Part shown: positions 50,000 to 60,440 of the stretch, one piece after another
Numbering within the stretch: the first letter of the stretch is position 1
Layout of the letters: each line of letters opens with the position of its first letter
DNA from: Ophioderma brevispina
Lineage: Eukaryota > Echinodermata > Ophiuroidea > Amphilepidida > Ophiodermatidae
Assembly (NCBI GenBank): GCA_023653785.1
Contig: JAMKCH010088182.1
Span: 248,001 to 312,000 of the forward strand
Direction of reading: 5' to 3'
DNA length: 64,000 nucleotides
The notes under the pieces: generated by a model
What the model was told of the DNA's origin: nothing
What the model saw: the letters and a program-made list of their open reading frames with translations, nothing else
Database searches by the model: none
Translations under genes and position numbers: made by a program

Positions 50000-50022
50000 T
50001 TCTCTCTCTCTCTCTCTTTCTC
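50000..50022. repeat. (CT)n microsatellite
   Basis: A second CT tract, 175 bases from the first. Confidence 0.85.
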
Positions 50023-50358
50023 ATCATACTGTTCTGAGTTCATATTTCTGCTTATATCAAAGTGCTTTGCATTTCTTCTGAAAGTATGGTGTTATGGAGT
50101 ACTGCAGCTTAGAAATTGCAACTAGGCTCGCCTGATATCTTACCCCTTGTCGTGTTTCACGATACTTCAATGCTATAAAGATTTGTCTCTCCATGTAACC
50201 TGTGGTTGGTGAACAGCCATTTAATTTTCATGCAGAATTTCACGTACTCATTTGCGCTTTAACCCTCGTCGACCTGAGCCATTTTTTGTAACAACAAACT
50301 CGATCCTTATAATTTGAATATCTATTCCCATAAATTTGGTACCACAGGATAGCTTATA

Positions 50359-50580
50359 CACTCCAAAAAATGTTGAGTAAAAAAGGTCACAACACTTTAT
50401 GTTGAGTAAAATCTAAGCCAACGTTGAGTAAACCTTACACAAAGCTGAGTATAATTTACCCAAAAATTAGTAAGGTTTACCCAACAATGAGTAAGGTTTA
50501 CCCAACTTTGACTAAGATTATACTCAACATAAGAGCTGTGTCTTTTTTACTCAACATTTAGTAAAATAATTTTTACAGTG
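50359..50580. mobile_element. Palindromic MITE with TA target duplication, 222 bp
   Basis: It is flanked by TA on both sides (50357-50358 and 50581-50582). The ends read CACTCCAAAAAATGTTGAGT on the left and, as complement of the right end, CACTGTAAAAATTATTTTAC. The interior is built from repeated TTGAGTAAA / TTTACTCAA words facing each other, so the whole unit folds. TA duplication plus CACTG ends fit a Tc1/mariner-type non-autonomous element. No coding capacity. Confidence 0.85.
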
Positions 50581-50582
50581 TA

Positions 50583-51650
50583 GTTTCTTCTTTCTATTAT
50601 CAAAATAAATAAACATTCCCATTATGTCGTCACTATGATGTTATGAGTTAAGGCGGTATGAAATTAATGGCTATAAGGTGGAAAATTTATATTTTACTAT
50701 TTTACTAGCTCAAAAACATTATTATAACACTTAAACGCTCTGTGTATATAGAAATAGTCATTTCACATCATGAAGAGCCAAAACCGGCAGGCAAACTGGA
50801 TATACCTAACATGCGAACTTTCTGACGTGTTGAGAACCATTGCTATCTATTAGTACCAAAATCAAGTGTCTATCAATATCCCTACATTGTACTAGGCCTG
50901 TTGGTACTTCTCCGTCGAAAAAAGGGTCGTTGCTACCTATCCGCACCATGTACCTTACCTATACTCGGTGGTGTTTGTTTTTTTTGCATGAAATGGAGCA
51001 TAAAATGTCAATTGACATTGCGTTATTTGTTATATTATTTGGCAGCGGAGAAAGGGTTTTCAGTAAGGGTAAAAAAAAACCCTAGAAGCCGGGCCTAGAC
51101 GTAACCACCCCTTCGGTAGACGAGGATTAAAAACATACTTGCTCTAGCTTACTTCTGCTATTATGTAATATATTGTCATACTTTTGGATTCCTATAGTCA
51201 ATCCAATATCATATGAGAAGGTATTGAAATTGCGTTCAACGATATCATCGCTCAAATGAAGTGGCCCTACAGACCAGGGCAGGGCAGACTGCAGGGCAGT
51301 GGTATCCCCCCTCCAAAAAAAAGGGCATTCCGCCGATTCATTCAACAAAACTAAAAACACATTCTTTGGTAATGAAGTGTTCAAAAAGTAAAAAAAAGTC
51401 CATTTAAAAGAGCTAGGTCCACTTTTAAGAGAGGAATTCCCCAAAGCGTTCACTTTTTGGAAACCCCACCCCACTCTACATGGATTGAAAGTTGTGTTAC
51501 ATAATTGTTAAATTGAGTATTTCTAACAAGAAAGTTCATTAGACATACCTTTGAAACCCATAGTGCACCACCTCCGTGGAAGAGCCTGATTAAGTCTCTC
51601 CAATCGGAATTAGATTCCCAATGAAATAGATTCCCAATGGAATAGCTTCA
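50583..51650. other. Non-coding DNA, nothing recognised
   Basis: The 115-codon minus-strand frame at 51127-51474 spans G/C-rich and A-rich patches (CCCCCCTCCAAAAAAAAGGG near 51307) and has no known domain. Confidence 0.4.
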
Positions 51651-51653
51651 AAT

Positions 51654-51781
51654 GGAAAGAAGGAAAGAAAGAAAGAAGGAAGAAAGGAAAGAAAGAAGAA
51701 AAGAAGGAAAGGAAAGAAGGAAAGAAGTAAAGAAAAGAAGGGAAGTAAAGAAGTAAAGAAGTAAAGAAAGAAAGAAAGAGT
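51654..51781. repeat. Purine microsatellite (GAAA/GGAA/GTAAA)
   Basis: About 125 bases almost without pyrimidines, changing from GGAAAGAAA units to AAGTAAAG units. A few T in the second half mark GTAAA units. Confidence 0.9.
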
Positions 51782-52549
51782 TTAGTTGAAAATTATTATT
51801 TTCATCCTCTCAAAATGCAACTTCCTACGAGCGGTCTTGTGCAACTCTTGTTTTACAACTTGTTAATAACGTATCCCTGTTTATTAAGCATTCGCACTCA
51901 ACACTTAAGTTCAAACTCACCAGTGGAAATATACACGACATATAGGATGTCTCTTGATGAAACAGCCAGCAATATGAATATTTGTCACCTTAAATTGCAA
52001 ATCTTTCATCAAATTTCTGGATGAAGAGATAAACTAGTTATAAAGCTAAGGTACACTAGCGGTCAACTCCAGAGGTAAGGTTTCATCACCTAAAACTGTT
52101 CTTTCGGATCAGGTTGCTGGCAACCGATACGACAAGTGCAATCCATGTATCTCCCTGTTGAACTGCCTGCATACGACATTTTTACCGAATTTCATATCAA
52201 GATAACCATAATAGCAACTATTACGTTTTTTCCAATATATTTGTTGTAACTTCAAGAGGAATAACGGAGTAAACAAATCAAATTTGACGGATTGTGAGAA
52301 GGCTCGGAATGATACGGTGGCATATCGGTTTTTTTTTAATATAAACAATGACATCCCTACAGAATCTTTTTGAAAACTTCAATTCGATTGGGATGATAAT
52401 TCAGTGCTGATACAGATGATCTGTCGGGGTTGTATTAATACTTGCTTCAATCAATGTAATTACATTTATCATAAATACTCGTATCCGATTGAAAAGTTCT
52501 GGTAGGCATTCAGATTATAGTTTATCGTTTTCTTTTATTGATGGGTTAT
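51782..52549. other. AT-rich non-coding DNA, nothing recognised
   Basis: Only short frames, on both strands; none with a domain. Confidence 0.45.
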
Positions 52550-52550
52550 A

Positions 52551-52870
52551 TCTATACTACTAAAATAAATGAGATCTGTCTGTCTGCGAGTCTATATGTC
52601 CGGCTATGCTTTGGTTATGCTTTGAAATATGGGGTTGATATATGTATGAAGGTAGGGGAGGACACTTTGTTTGCAAGGTTTCAGAGCGACCCAAAAATGG
52701 CAAAGGTCAATTTGCGTAGAAATGCCCTATGACCACTATATATATTTGGTCAAAAGGACCACTGCCTCGAACACAGAACAGATCTGACGTCAAAGGTCAC
52801 ACACAGGTCAAAGGTCACATCCAGTTGAGCAAGAAAGCCAGGTAATCACGAAAGCCGGGTGGCCGCCTAG
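52551..52870 (+). mobile_element. Helitron-like non-autonomous element, 320 bp (tentative)
   Basis: It starts TCTATACTACTAAAATAAAT and ends CCGGGTGGCCGCCTAG, lying between A (52550) and T (52871). TC start, CTRR end and insertion between A and T are the Helitron rules, and TCTATACTACTAAAA followed by repeated GTCTG is a familiar Helitron 5' end in animals. A clear hairpin just before CTAG is not obvious. The last 62 bases before GCCGCCTAG are duplicated at 53425-53486, which complicates the right boundary. Confidence 0.5.
52800..52861. repeat. 62-bp direct repeat, left copy
   Basis: It runs from CACACAGGTCAAAGGTCACA to AAGCCGGGTG and is identical to 53425-53486. Together the copies bracket the SINE segment 52862-53424. 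Confidence 0.95.
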
Positions 52871-53424
52871 TTATTATGATCATGATCTTTGTTTGTTTGC
52901 TCGTATCCACAAGTCATTGGTAATGGCTTTGTGGTGGTGTCAGGATTTGTTCAGCTAGTGTGCTGATCCGGGGCCGCGTGTATCCATGATACGGACGCTC
53001 CTAACATGGCCCGCTATTTGAGGCTGGGGCGGATTGGGAACAGTCAGGGGTTTACACCCTACTCTTATTCGACACTGACTGCGATGTACATGTACTTTTT
53101 TTTTTTTTTTTTTTTCTACTCTTATTCGACACTGACTGCGATGTACATGTACAGTTGTGACTCTCTGTACACGGGACCGACGGCTTAACGTCCCCTCCGA
53201 AGGACGGGATGCTTTCATGATCCATTTGCCCAATTCCAAGTGAACCATGGAGGAGAGCGGTATTCTGTATTTAATCAATAGCTGGTATACAGATCAAATC
53301 CAGAATTGATAGTACCCGAATAAATCCCAGCAAGTGCCACGACCCCACCGGGACTCGAACCCGGGAATTTTGATGGTAAATTTGCGCCAGAGGCAAGCAC
53401 CCTAACCGCTAGGCCACGCTCTCC
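52871..53424 (-). mobile_element. tRNA-derived SINE with conserved core
   Basis: The head is on the minus strand at 53424: GCGTGGCCTAGCGGTTAGG (A box), then GGGTTCGAGTCCCGG (B box) near 53352. The anticodon arm is distorted, so it is not a normal tRNA gene. A body follows, with CCGTCCTTCGGAGGGGACG and TTAAGCCGTCGGTCCCGTG near 53175-53215, a motif pair I know from SINE cores in invertebrates. The 3' part ends in CAAACAAACAAAG and ATCATGATCATAATA near 52875-52905. The body is interrupted by a T20 with a 37-bp duplication (53059-53152). Confidence 0.75.
53059..53152. repeat. 37-bp duplication split by T20 inside the SINE
   Basis: The 37 bases from CTACTCTTATTCGACACTGA to TGTACATGTAC occur identically at 53059-53095 and 53116-53152, with exactly 20 T (53096-53115) between them. 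In minus-strand terms this is an A20 flanked by a 37-base duplication with no element body. Confidence 0.95.
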
Positions 53425-53486
53425 CACACAGGTCAAAGGTCACATCCAGTTGAGCAAGAAAGCCAGGTAATCACGAAAGCCGGGTG
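53425..53486. repeat. 62-bp direct repeat, right copy
   Basis: Identical to 52800-52861. It abuts the tRNA end of the SINE on one side and continues into ATCTATATGC, unlike the GCCGCCTAG that follows the left copy. Confidence 0.95.
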
Positions 53487-53771
53487 ATCTATATGCTATG
53501 GAAAGAAATGTTAAAGGAATATTTTTCTTGAAGCGAATACATCAAGTTATATCTTCATGTACATAGCCCATTCTCATAACTTGACATAAGTTAAGGTTGG
53601 AGGTGCTGTGCGTGACCAGAACGAGAAAAGACTTGTAGATCTAATATTTCATCGTGCAAATCAATGTAAATTTTGGGAGGCACTCGACGCGTCGATTAAA
53701 CCGTTGGCACGTTTATTATCATCTTTTTATGGTTGGAATTACAAAAGGCACTCTACAGTTCATGTGGCTTA

Positions 53772-54108
53772 AAAGGCTGACTCAGAGATTTCCTGAGGAG
53801 GGCGCCCTCATTTTTCAAACAAATCGTGTTTTTTGCATATACATAATGCTTGTGCATATACTAATCATTGTGTGAAATAGCTAAGCTCAATCGAAGTCCT
53901 TCATATAGAAAATCACAACTTTGTTATAAATTTCCAGATCCGGAATTTTTGTTATGCACAGTATCCTATGGCACGTAATACTGTTCATAAATGTTTACTG
54001 CATGAAAACGAAAAATCCGATTCATCTCAAACTTTCTTTAGTTCTAGTTGACTCTTTTTAATTATTACACCAAACATTTATATTTTGAAATCTCTGAATC
54101 AGCCTTTT
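53772..54108. mobile_element. MITE family S, copy 1 (about 337 bp)
   Basis: The ends are AAAGGCTGACTCAGAGATTT and its complement AAATCTCTGAATCAGCCTTT. It shares its interior with 57608-57969 in reverse orientation: GGGCGCCCTCA, GTGTGAAATAGCTAA, CAGTATCCTATGGCAC, ATGTTTACTGCA and TGAAAACGAAAA all recur in order. It has no coding capacity and no clear target duplication. Confidence 0.85.
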
Positions 54109-55015
54109 GATATTTTGAAGCTTATACGCTAGATCGGTTTAAAATCATCGAGGCTCAAGCTTATTTTGTTTGTTTGTTTGGTTGGGTGCTTGGTTGATTG
54201 GTTTTAATTCGCGAACAAAACCGGAGTCACATTTGATTTCAATTTTGACACTTGGTCAGGCATGACCCTTGACACGATCTGTAAATAATTTTCATTAAAA
54301 CTGTACTACGGCCACATGCTATTAAGTAAAATCTTCAAATAGATTGCATACGTTATGGTTACGTATCACCACCTTATTATTACGCTACTGATATTTTGGT
54401 TATTTTGAGATATTGGCCTTTAAATCATTTTTAAAGTCCAGAAAAAATGGATATTCACTGGAAGCAACACGTTTTATATGTCAAAAAAGCAGAAACCGTA
54501 ATAAATTATATATCATCTGAAAGACAATTAGCAGAAAATAACAGTATTTTCAACTGATTTTAGGGGCCTTATGGACCCCCTTGACCACTTAATTGTTGAG
54601 ATTAAAGCTTTGAATGAGTTACTTGCAAAAAGAGCAACCTTTGGATTTGATAACCAACCAAATGTTTGTTTTAAAATACCAGAATTTTAATGCTGAAACA
54701 TGCTTTCATATTTAAAGAATTTGTTTCGTCTCAACAACCTGGTCTATAGATGAGTACTGTTATATGGCCTTTTAAAAATATTATTTTCTCAATTTTATTT
54801 GAGAAAAGATTTCTCACGGGAAAAGTAATTTGTTTACTATAAAAGAGAGAAAGGGGAATACCCCTAGTTTGTTTTGCTAAGTGCACCTGTTTAGATTGCA
54901 CAATAAGGGAAGTGGGGAATTCCCAAAGATGTAAACTTAGAAACTGACTCAACTTGTTTATGCTTTGAGATCAGAACATTGCAGAATCTAGGGAAATCCC
55001 CCACAAAGTTATATA
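54109..55015. other. AT-rich non-coding DNA, nothing recognised
   Basis: A TTTG-rich stretch lies near 54160-54200. No gene, tRNA or element end recognised before the left end of the next element at 55016. Confidence 0.45.
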
Positions 55016-57194
55016 CAGTGTGAGTCAATAAAAACCCTACATTCAGGAAAGATTTTTTCTTCAAAGGTTAACCGTTATTTTTGCTTGAATGTTTGCTTTG
55101 GTTGTTTAGAGAGATAAACAGGCTATCAGAAGATTTTTATTGGTGTCTTTCGGACTTTGGGTTCAGAAACTATGTCGATTTTACGGAGAGACCTAAAAAT
55201 TCTGTTTGGCCGATTTTAGACATACAATGCGGAGAGATTGACACAGACGTATACCATAACACATTATAGCAAAAAAAAATCACACATGCAATTTCAGATG
55301 GTATCGATTTCTTCTCGACAAAACATATCAGTTTGAAAAAAAAAAAAACTATTGTGTAACATAATTATAAGTAAAATATCTTCAACAAATTAAATGACCA
55401 TTGTTCAATCATAAAGAGTTAGAAAATCATCCATATCAATTTCTCAGTTCATGAAACTAATGAAACTGCTCAGAGATTGTGGGTTTTTACATCTCTAGAA
55501 AGTATGTTGCACAAATATTGTATACTCAGCGTCCATATATTAAAGCTGAAGTTTTCTGCAAATTAAATTGGCATTAAAACTTGAAAATTCAATATGCATT
55601 TGTACAGGGCCAAAGAATTAGCAATGATTTATTCACTTGCGCAAGATAAGTCATAAATTAGCACAATTTTAAAATATTGTAAATTAGTCTAAGTAACATG
55701 ATATTAAAAAATAACCTTGGTTCGTGTGCATAACTGGTGGTATGTCGCATTAGAATTCAATGAGACCGCGGCGAAGTTCTGGAATTACTTGAGACTAGGA
55801 GATCAGGCTAGCCTAACTACCGGTGCTGTGTGTCTGGCTATAGATGGCGCCCTACTGGATCTACAGGCACAGTGCTGTGTGTGCGGTTGAGGATGCCCAT
55901 TCTAATATGGGGGAACCTTGGAGGCTAAATCAGAGAGAATTCTGATGTCCTGGACTCTATTCGCCATGCCTCTATAGAGAGGACCAGATCCTTCTAGTAT
56001 TGTTGAGAGGCTATCTAAAGCCCTGGAGAGAGATAATGAGACAGAGTATCATAACATCATCACTCCAAGGAGGTTTAATCCATCGTGCTCCAAGTGATAG
56101 CAGAGGTTTCGAGTTGACCGTGCAGTAATACGTCTAGTACTAATCTCCCATATAGTGGACATATTGTCATAGTGGTCTCAGCTCCAGCAGTTCGTCCGAT
56201 GGGGTAGCCGGGTTCGGTTTGTATTCCGTGGCCTCTGAGTTATCCAAGGATAAACAGCTACAGCACTTTTGGACTTTATATTTAGTCGCCCTCCAAGCTT
56301 CGGGAGTCAATAGGAGCTGGTTTCTTCAGTAAGGACAAGTCGTCCGTGGACAGGTCCACTTGGACATTGGAGTTTTGCGCTGGAATATCGGCCAGGACTC
56401 TTGCAAGTTCGGCATCTTAATATAATTGTAATCTCGCTGCAGCACGAGTCGCGGCACACCCGGTTTAAGTTTGGTAGTTCATTAAATTAACAACTTCTTA
56501 TAGATGATCTTGCTTATTGATACCTATCGAGTTTGAATGAGATTGATTAAACACACATTAAAAATAAGACTGTGTTCTAAAATTTGTAATCAGTTCACAG
56601 TGTTATTGTCGTGAGTTATTCAGGAGTTGAAGTCCGTCGTTTTGAGGGGTTTTGCCTGGGTCAGGTGGACCGTAACACATGGTTTTTCAAGCGGAATACA
56701 AAAAACTCCATGGTTTCACATTGGCTCCAAAGTTTCGTTGTAGGTTTAAAACATGAAATCTTGTTAAACCAAAGTAAACTGTGGCCTTACACCAGATCTT
56801 GACTTTCTTATTGGGAAATTGAACATTTTTTTCACTCAGCAGTTTCTTTTGTAATCTCCGGCATATTCTTTTATATCCTTCACTTTTCACCTTCTTATTG
56901 CTTTAACAATAATTTAAATGGTAAATGGTTTTTACTCAAATCACTGCTGAAGACCATGTGACTCTATGTAAAACGATGAATCTTGTTTGGCTCAAAATCG
57001 GCCAAAACAGGATTTTAAGTCTTCGGCAAAAATAGGCATAACTTTTTCCTCCAAATCCAAAGGCCACAAATAAACGTTTTCTGAAAGCATATTTACACCT
57101 CTTTATAACCAAAGCAAAACATTTGAGCAAAATAATTCTACTATTTAATTATTTTTTATTCTGAATGTTAGGGTTTTTATTGACTCACACACTG
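55016..57194. mobile_element. DNA transposon with TA-type flanks and long inverted ends, 2.18 kb
   Basis: The left end, CAGTGTGAGTCAATAAAAAC then CCTACATTCAG, is inverted at the right end, ending GGGTTTTTATTGACTCACAC then ACTG at 57194. Both sides carry TATA, giving a TA or TATA target duplication. Beyond about 35 well-matched bases, weaker inverted similarity continues for about 200 bases: TGTTTGCTTTGGTT on the left and TGTTTTGCTTTGGTT in the complement of the right arm, then CTGTTTGGCCGATTTTAG versus CTGTTTTGGCCGATTTTGAG. Ends and TA flanks suggest Tc1/mariner-like mobilisation, but no transposase is recognised. A GC-richer block lies in the middle. Confidence 0.75.
55730..56580. other. GC-richer block inside the 2.18 kb element
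   Basis: Composition changes sharply near 55735 and returns to AT-rich by about 56500. GTGCTGTGTGT occurs twice (55824 and 55872). The 3' part, with CACACATTAAAAATAAG and a polyadenylation-like AATAA followed by TGTGTTCTAAAATTTG, resembles the end of an LTR. It may be a solo LTR or another nested insertion. No TSD, partner LTR or coding match found. Confidence 0.3.
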
Positions 57195-57607
57195 TATATG
57201 AAGTGATGTAATTCGTGTGATCTTGAATTCCGATTGGTCAGCTAGGTCAGGTTATGTTTATGCATGAGAATGATGTAATGATTATTGTTAGAATAGAAAA
57301 GGGGGATCTATCGTGAGTAGTTAAATACTCTCACTGGAAGGATCTCTGCCAGAATCCACTAGTAACAAGTAGCTAGAAGATATATATAGCTAGTTTTAAT
57401 CTTCAATGAGGAGCAGACCTGTATCAAGTACCTAGTGCCAGGATATAATTTTATTCCATTGTGAGCAGAGTGCTGTTGTAAATTTATTCTACTGTCGTCT
57501 TTGAAGACGAAAGTGCTAGAATCAAAAAGGATTCCAAAATGTGGACAGAGAGAATCGTGGTGATTTCTTGGACTGAATTATGTGGAGAGGTGTCGAGGGA
57601 ATTATTT
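57195..57607. other. Non-coding DNA, possibly TE-derived
   Basis: It holds no recognised gene. GGGGGATCTATCGTGAGTAG and the following sequence have the look of an LTR or leader but have no second copy in the window to prove it. Confidence 0.25.
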
Positions 57608-57969
57608 AAAGGCTGACTCAGAGATTCGAATATAATTTTTTTTTTTTTTTTTTAACATATTAAAAATTGTTGAAGATAGTCACCTAAAATGCTGAATTTC
57701 CCAAGTTTGAGATCAATCAGAGTTTTCGTTTTCATTGCAGTAAACATTTAGTATATTACAGTGCCATAGGATACTGTGTAGAACACAAAATTACGGATCG
57801 GAAATTTTGACAAAGTTGTGATTCTATATGAAGGAATTCGATGTGAGTTAGCTATTTCACACCAGGGGATTAGATATGGACAAGACCGCCTTGATGTACA
57901 TGCAAAAAAAAACTCGATTTGTTAGCCAAATTGAGGGCGCCCCACTCCTCATGAATCTCGGGCAGCCTT
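57608..57969. mobile_element. MITE family S, copy 2, reversed (about 362 bp)
   Basis: It begins AAAGGCTGACTCAGAGATTC and ends CTCGGGCAGCCTT. Its interior is the reverse complement of the element at 53772-54108, with about the same length once an 18-T run (57636-57653) is discounted. The two copies face each other across about 3.5 kb that includes the 2.18 kb transposon. Confidence 0.85.
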
Positions 57970-58517
57970 ATCCTTGTCGTCTTGAACTGCGGGACAAAAG
58001 TTTTCTTCAGGACTGAGAAGATTCAATTGGAAATACCTGAGGATCTATAAACGCGTGACTTTGCATGCGTATTTTGGAGTCTTCCGCGGAGAGGACGATC
58101 ATCGTTGCACTGCAACGCCTCTTTTGAACATTAAGTATCAGTGATATAAATTGGTATTAATTGTGAAAATTTGATTTATGTAATGTTTTGAAACATACCA
58201 AATTCTTGAAACCATTACACATTAAAATCTGTTATATTATATAAAAATTAAGATCACTGTTGAAAAAGGTGTCTTTGGTTGTGTTTTGAAAGGTAGTTAT
58301 GACCTTGAGCCTACGAGAAGTCTAAACAGAATTGGGGTCTGTCCTTGGAATTGAATTGAGATAAATATGAGCCTTATGTTCAAAATTTTACACACCTAAA
58401 AAAGTGTAATATTTTAAAACTTGTGCCACATTTTGGCATACAAAATTTGTGTGTATTTACAGGTACCACTTTGTAGTTTGGTTCAAGTCAATAGATATTG
58501 TGTGTGGTACAATCACA
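57970..58517. other. Possible leader or LTR region of the Gmr1-like element
   Basis: This stretch precedes the gag remnant. A 5' LTR and a tRNA primer-binding site would be expected here or just upstream. I could not identify a PBS or an LTR end, and the 3' LTR lies outside the window, so no direct comparison is possible. Confidence 0.25.
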
Positions 58518-59960
58518 ATGGAGTTGATCCAGAAGTGTTCATAGGGCAAAATAATTGGGAAGAAGTTTTTGATGAGCTGAGAAAGCCTGAGTTATGAAAC
58601 TAGCCAAAAAATTTCGGGGTGAGGCAAAAAATGCCATGAGAAAAAACCGATCATCAAAAACTAGGTTGATTGAAAAGTTTGTCAGGAAGATGTTTGGGAT
58701 ACTTAATATTTGATAGGGATAGAAGAGGTTCTGGAACAGGACGCACTGGTGATGCCTTCAAGTTGAAAGAGCTTGAATTCAACATGGACACTCGAATTGA
58801 AGAAAAATGGAAATAGAACAGAAGCAAAAGGGAAATAGAAATGTTGAGATAATTCAAAAGGACAAAAAAGAAAAGGAATTGAATTAGAAAAAGAAAAATT
58901 GCAAATGCAAATGCAAAAAAGAGATGCAATAAAAATTGCGCAAGACCAAAGAATTAGGAAAAGGGAAACAGTTGCAAATGAATGAAGCAACAGGAATGGA
59001 GGAAATGGAAATGCAGCTAAATACATAAACGAGCTTGAAGCTCAAGAGAGTTAGAAAAATTTTGAAACAACAGGCTAGTCCCAGACTCTCCAAGCCCTCT
59101 GGTTTAAATGCGGCGAAAAATATTCGCCTGGTTCCAAAATTAAGAACAAAAGAAGAAATAAATACTTTTTAAAATTGAGAAAAATGCAATAGCTTGAACT
59201 GCCCAAGGCAGGTCTTGGACCTGTTTGCTACAGTCAGCTGTTCATGGTAAAGCTCGAGACATATATTCAGCCATGTCATTAGACAGATTTAGTGATTATG
59301 ATGAGGTTAAGCAGGCATTGCTCAAAGAAGCATGAATTGGTTTCGGCCAAAGGCATATAGACAAAAATTCAGGTCTGTCAGAAAAAGGATTGACCAGACC
59401 CATGTTGATTTTGCCCGTGTAAAGGCACAAATGTTTGAATCGGCTGGCTTCTCTCAAAAGAAGTCGGGGAAAAATTTTGTCAACTTAGGGAGTTGATTTT
59501 AGTTGAAGAGTTCAAAACAGTGTATAATCCAAGATATTCCCCCCCCCCAAAAACATCGGGGTGAAAACAACCATGACAGTTTGCGTGCAAGCAGCCGTAA
59601 AGGCGACGATTATGCAGTGACACACAAATTAAGTCTACTAGTAGGCCTAGCCAAGAATTATAGGTTACAACAAATACCAAACATAAGTCAGGTTCTAACA
59701 AAGCGTCCTGGTAGCACTCAGGAGGGGAAAATTCCCAGGTAAGGTTCCCATGAAAAGGGGAGTGAAGAATGGTGCTAATCAAAAAGCAGGGATGGGACCC
59801 AACTTCACAGTCCATTGCAAACACTGTAAGAAGCCAGGAAATACAAGGTCACGGTGTTGTTGGGAGATACATGGGTATCCACCCAAAATGGAGCGGAGAG
59901 CCAAAAAAAGTTGAGTCAAAACCCAATAGGTTGTGCAGTACTTTGAGGTAAAAGTTCATT
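58518..59960 (+). pseudogene. Gmr1-like Ty3/gypsy gag, broken
   Basis: Gag of a Ty3/gypsy retrotransposon forms the particle shell. The likely ATG is 58518-58520. Recognisable pieces follow in order across frames: GQNNWEEVFDELRKPEL (about 58548-58597), a Lys/Glu/Met/Gln-rich coiled-coil region with EKEKLQMQMQ (58800-58990), YDEVKQALLKEA (59299), then VDFARVKAQMFES and LILVEEFKQCIIQDI (59400-59535). A zinc-knuckle-like VHCKHCKK then lies near 59812, with RCCW in a shifted frame. Repeated frameshifts and stops mean no protein can be made. Minus-strand frames here are shadows. Confidence 0.8.
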
Positions 59961-60440
59961 TCTGTTCAGAAAGAAGAAATCCCACAAAAGGGATTGACAC
60001 CAGAAAAAGTAAGGGATGAATTTAAGCCTTTTGTTTTGGCGGATTTGTGTCACTTTTCAGTGATAGGGTCGATCCAAAACACTTAGATCATTTGCGGGCA
60101 CGGACTGCGCGCAGTCATGATATTGGAAGAGCACTTCCATTGTATTAAGAGTTCCCCAGCGAAACTAGTGCATTGATTCAGGGGATAGGTATGGATGTAG
60201 TAGTGTCCCTCTTCACAAAATGAATTGAAATCGACTTGGTTTCTGGAACTGGTCCAATGGGTTGTGTAGGACAAGAACTACCAGTAAAAGGGGTAATCCA
60301 TGTGTTAGGGAATGATTTGGCAGGGGACAAAGTACTACCAGACCCATAGTTTCAAGGTGCCCTGTACAGTGGTTAAGTTTTGATGAGGAGGAAACGACTT
60401 TTTCCCAGCATGGCAGTAGTGTAACTAGGTCAATGACCAG
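59961..60440 (+). pseudogene. Gmr1-like pol: protease remnant
   Basis: The aspartic protease region is placed by KGLTPEKVRDEFKPFVL (about 59992), a protease-like tail with VIHVLGNDLAGDKVLPDP (60293-60346), and a following SMTRK word near 60432. The expected catalytic DTG(A) triplet falls near 60096-60115, where the sequence reads in shifted frames without an intact Asp-Thr-Gly. Frame changes occur before, inside and after. It would cleave the Gag-Pol polyprotein if intact; here it is dead. Confidence 0.65.

Noticed and set aside
53340..53426. A functional tRNA gene on the minus strand
   Set aside because: A and B boxes are good, but the anticodon arm and spacing are wrong and the sequence continues into a SINE core.
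58654..59093. Overlapping Phe/Leu/Ser-rich minus-strand frames that look like membrane proteins
   Set aside because: They are the antisense of the Lys/Glu-rich gag coiled-coil region; AAA/GAA codons read backwards give Phe and Ser.
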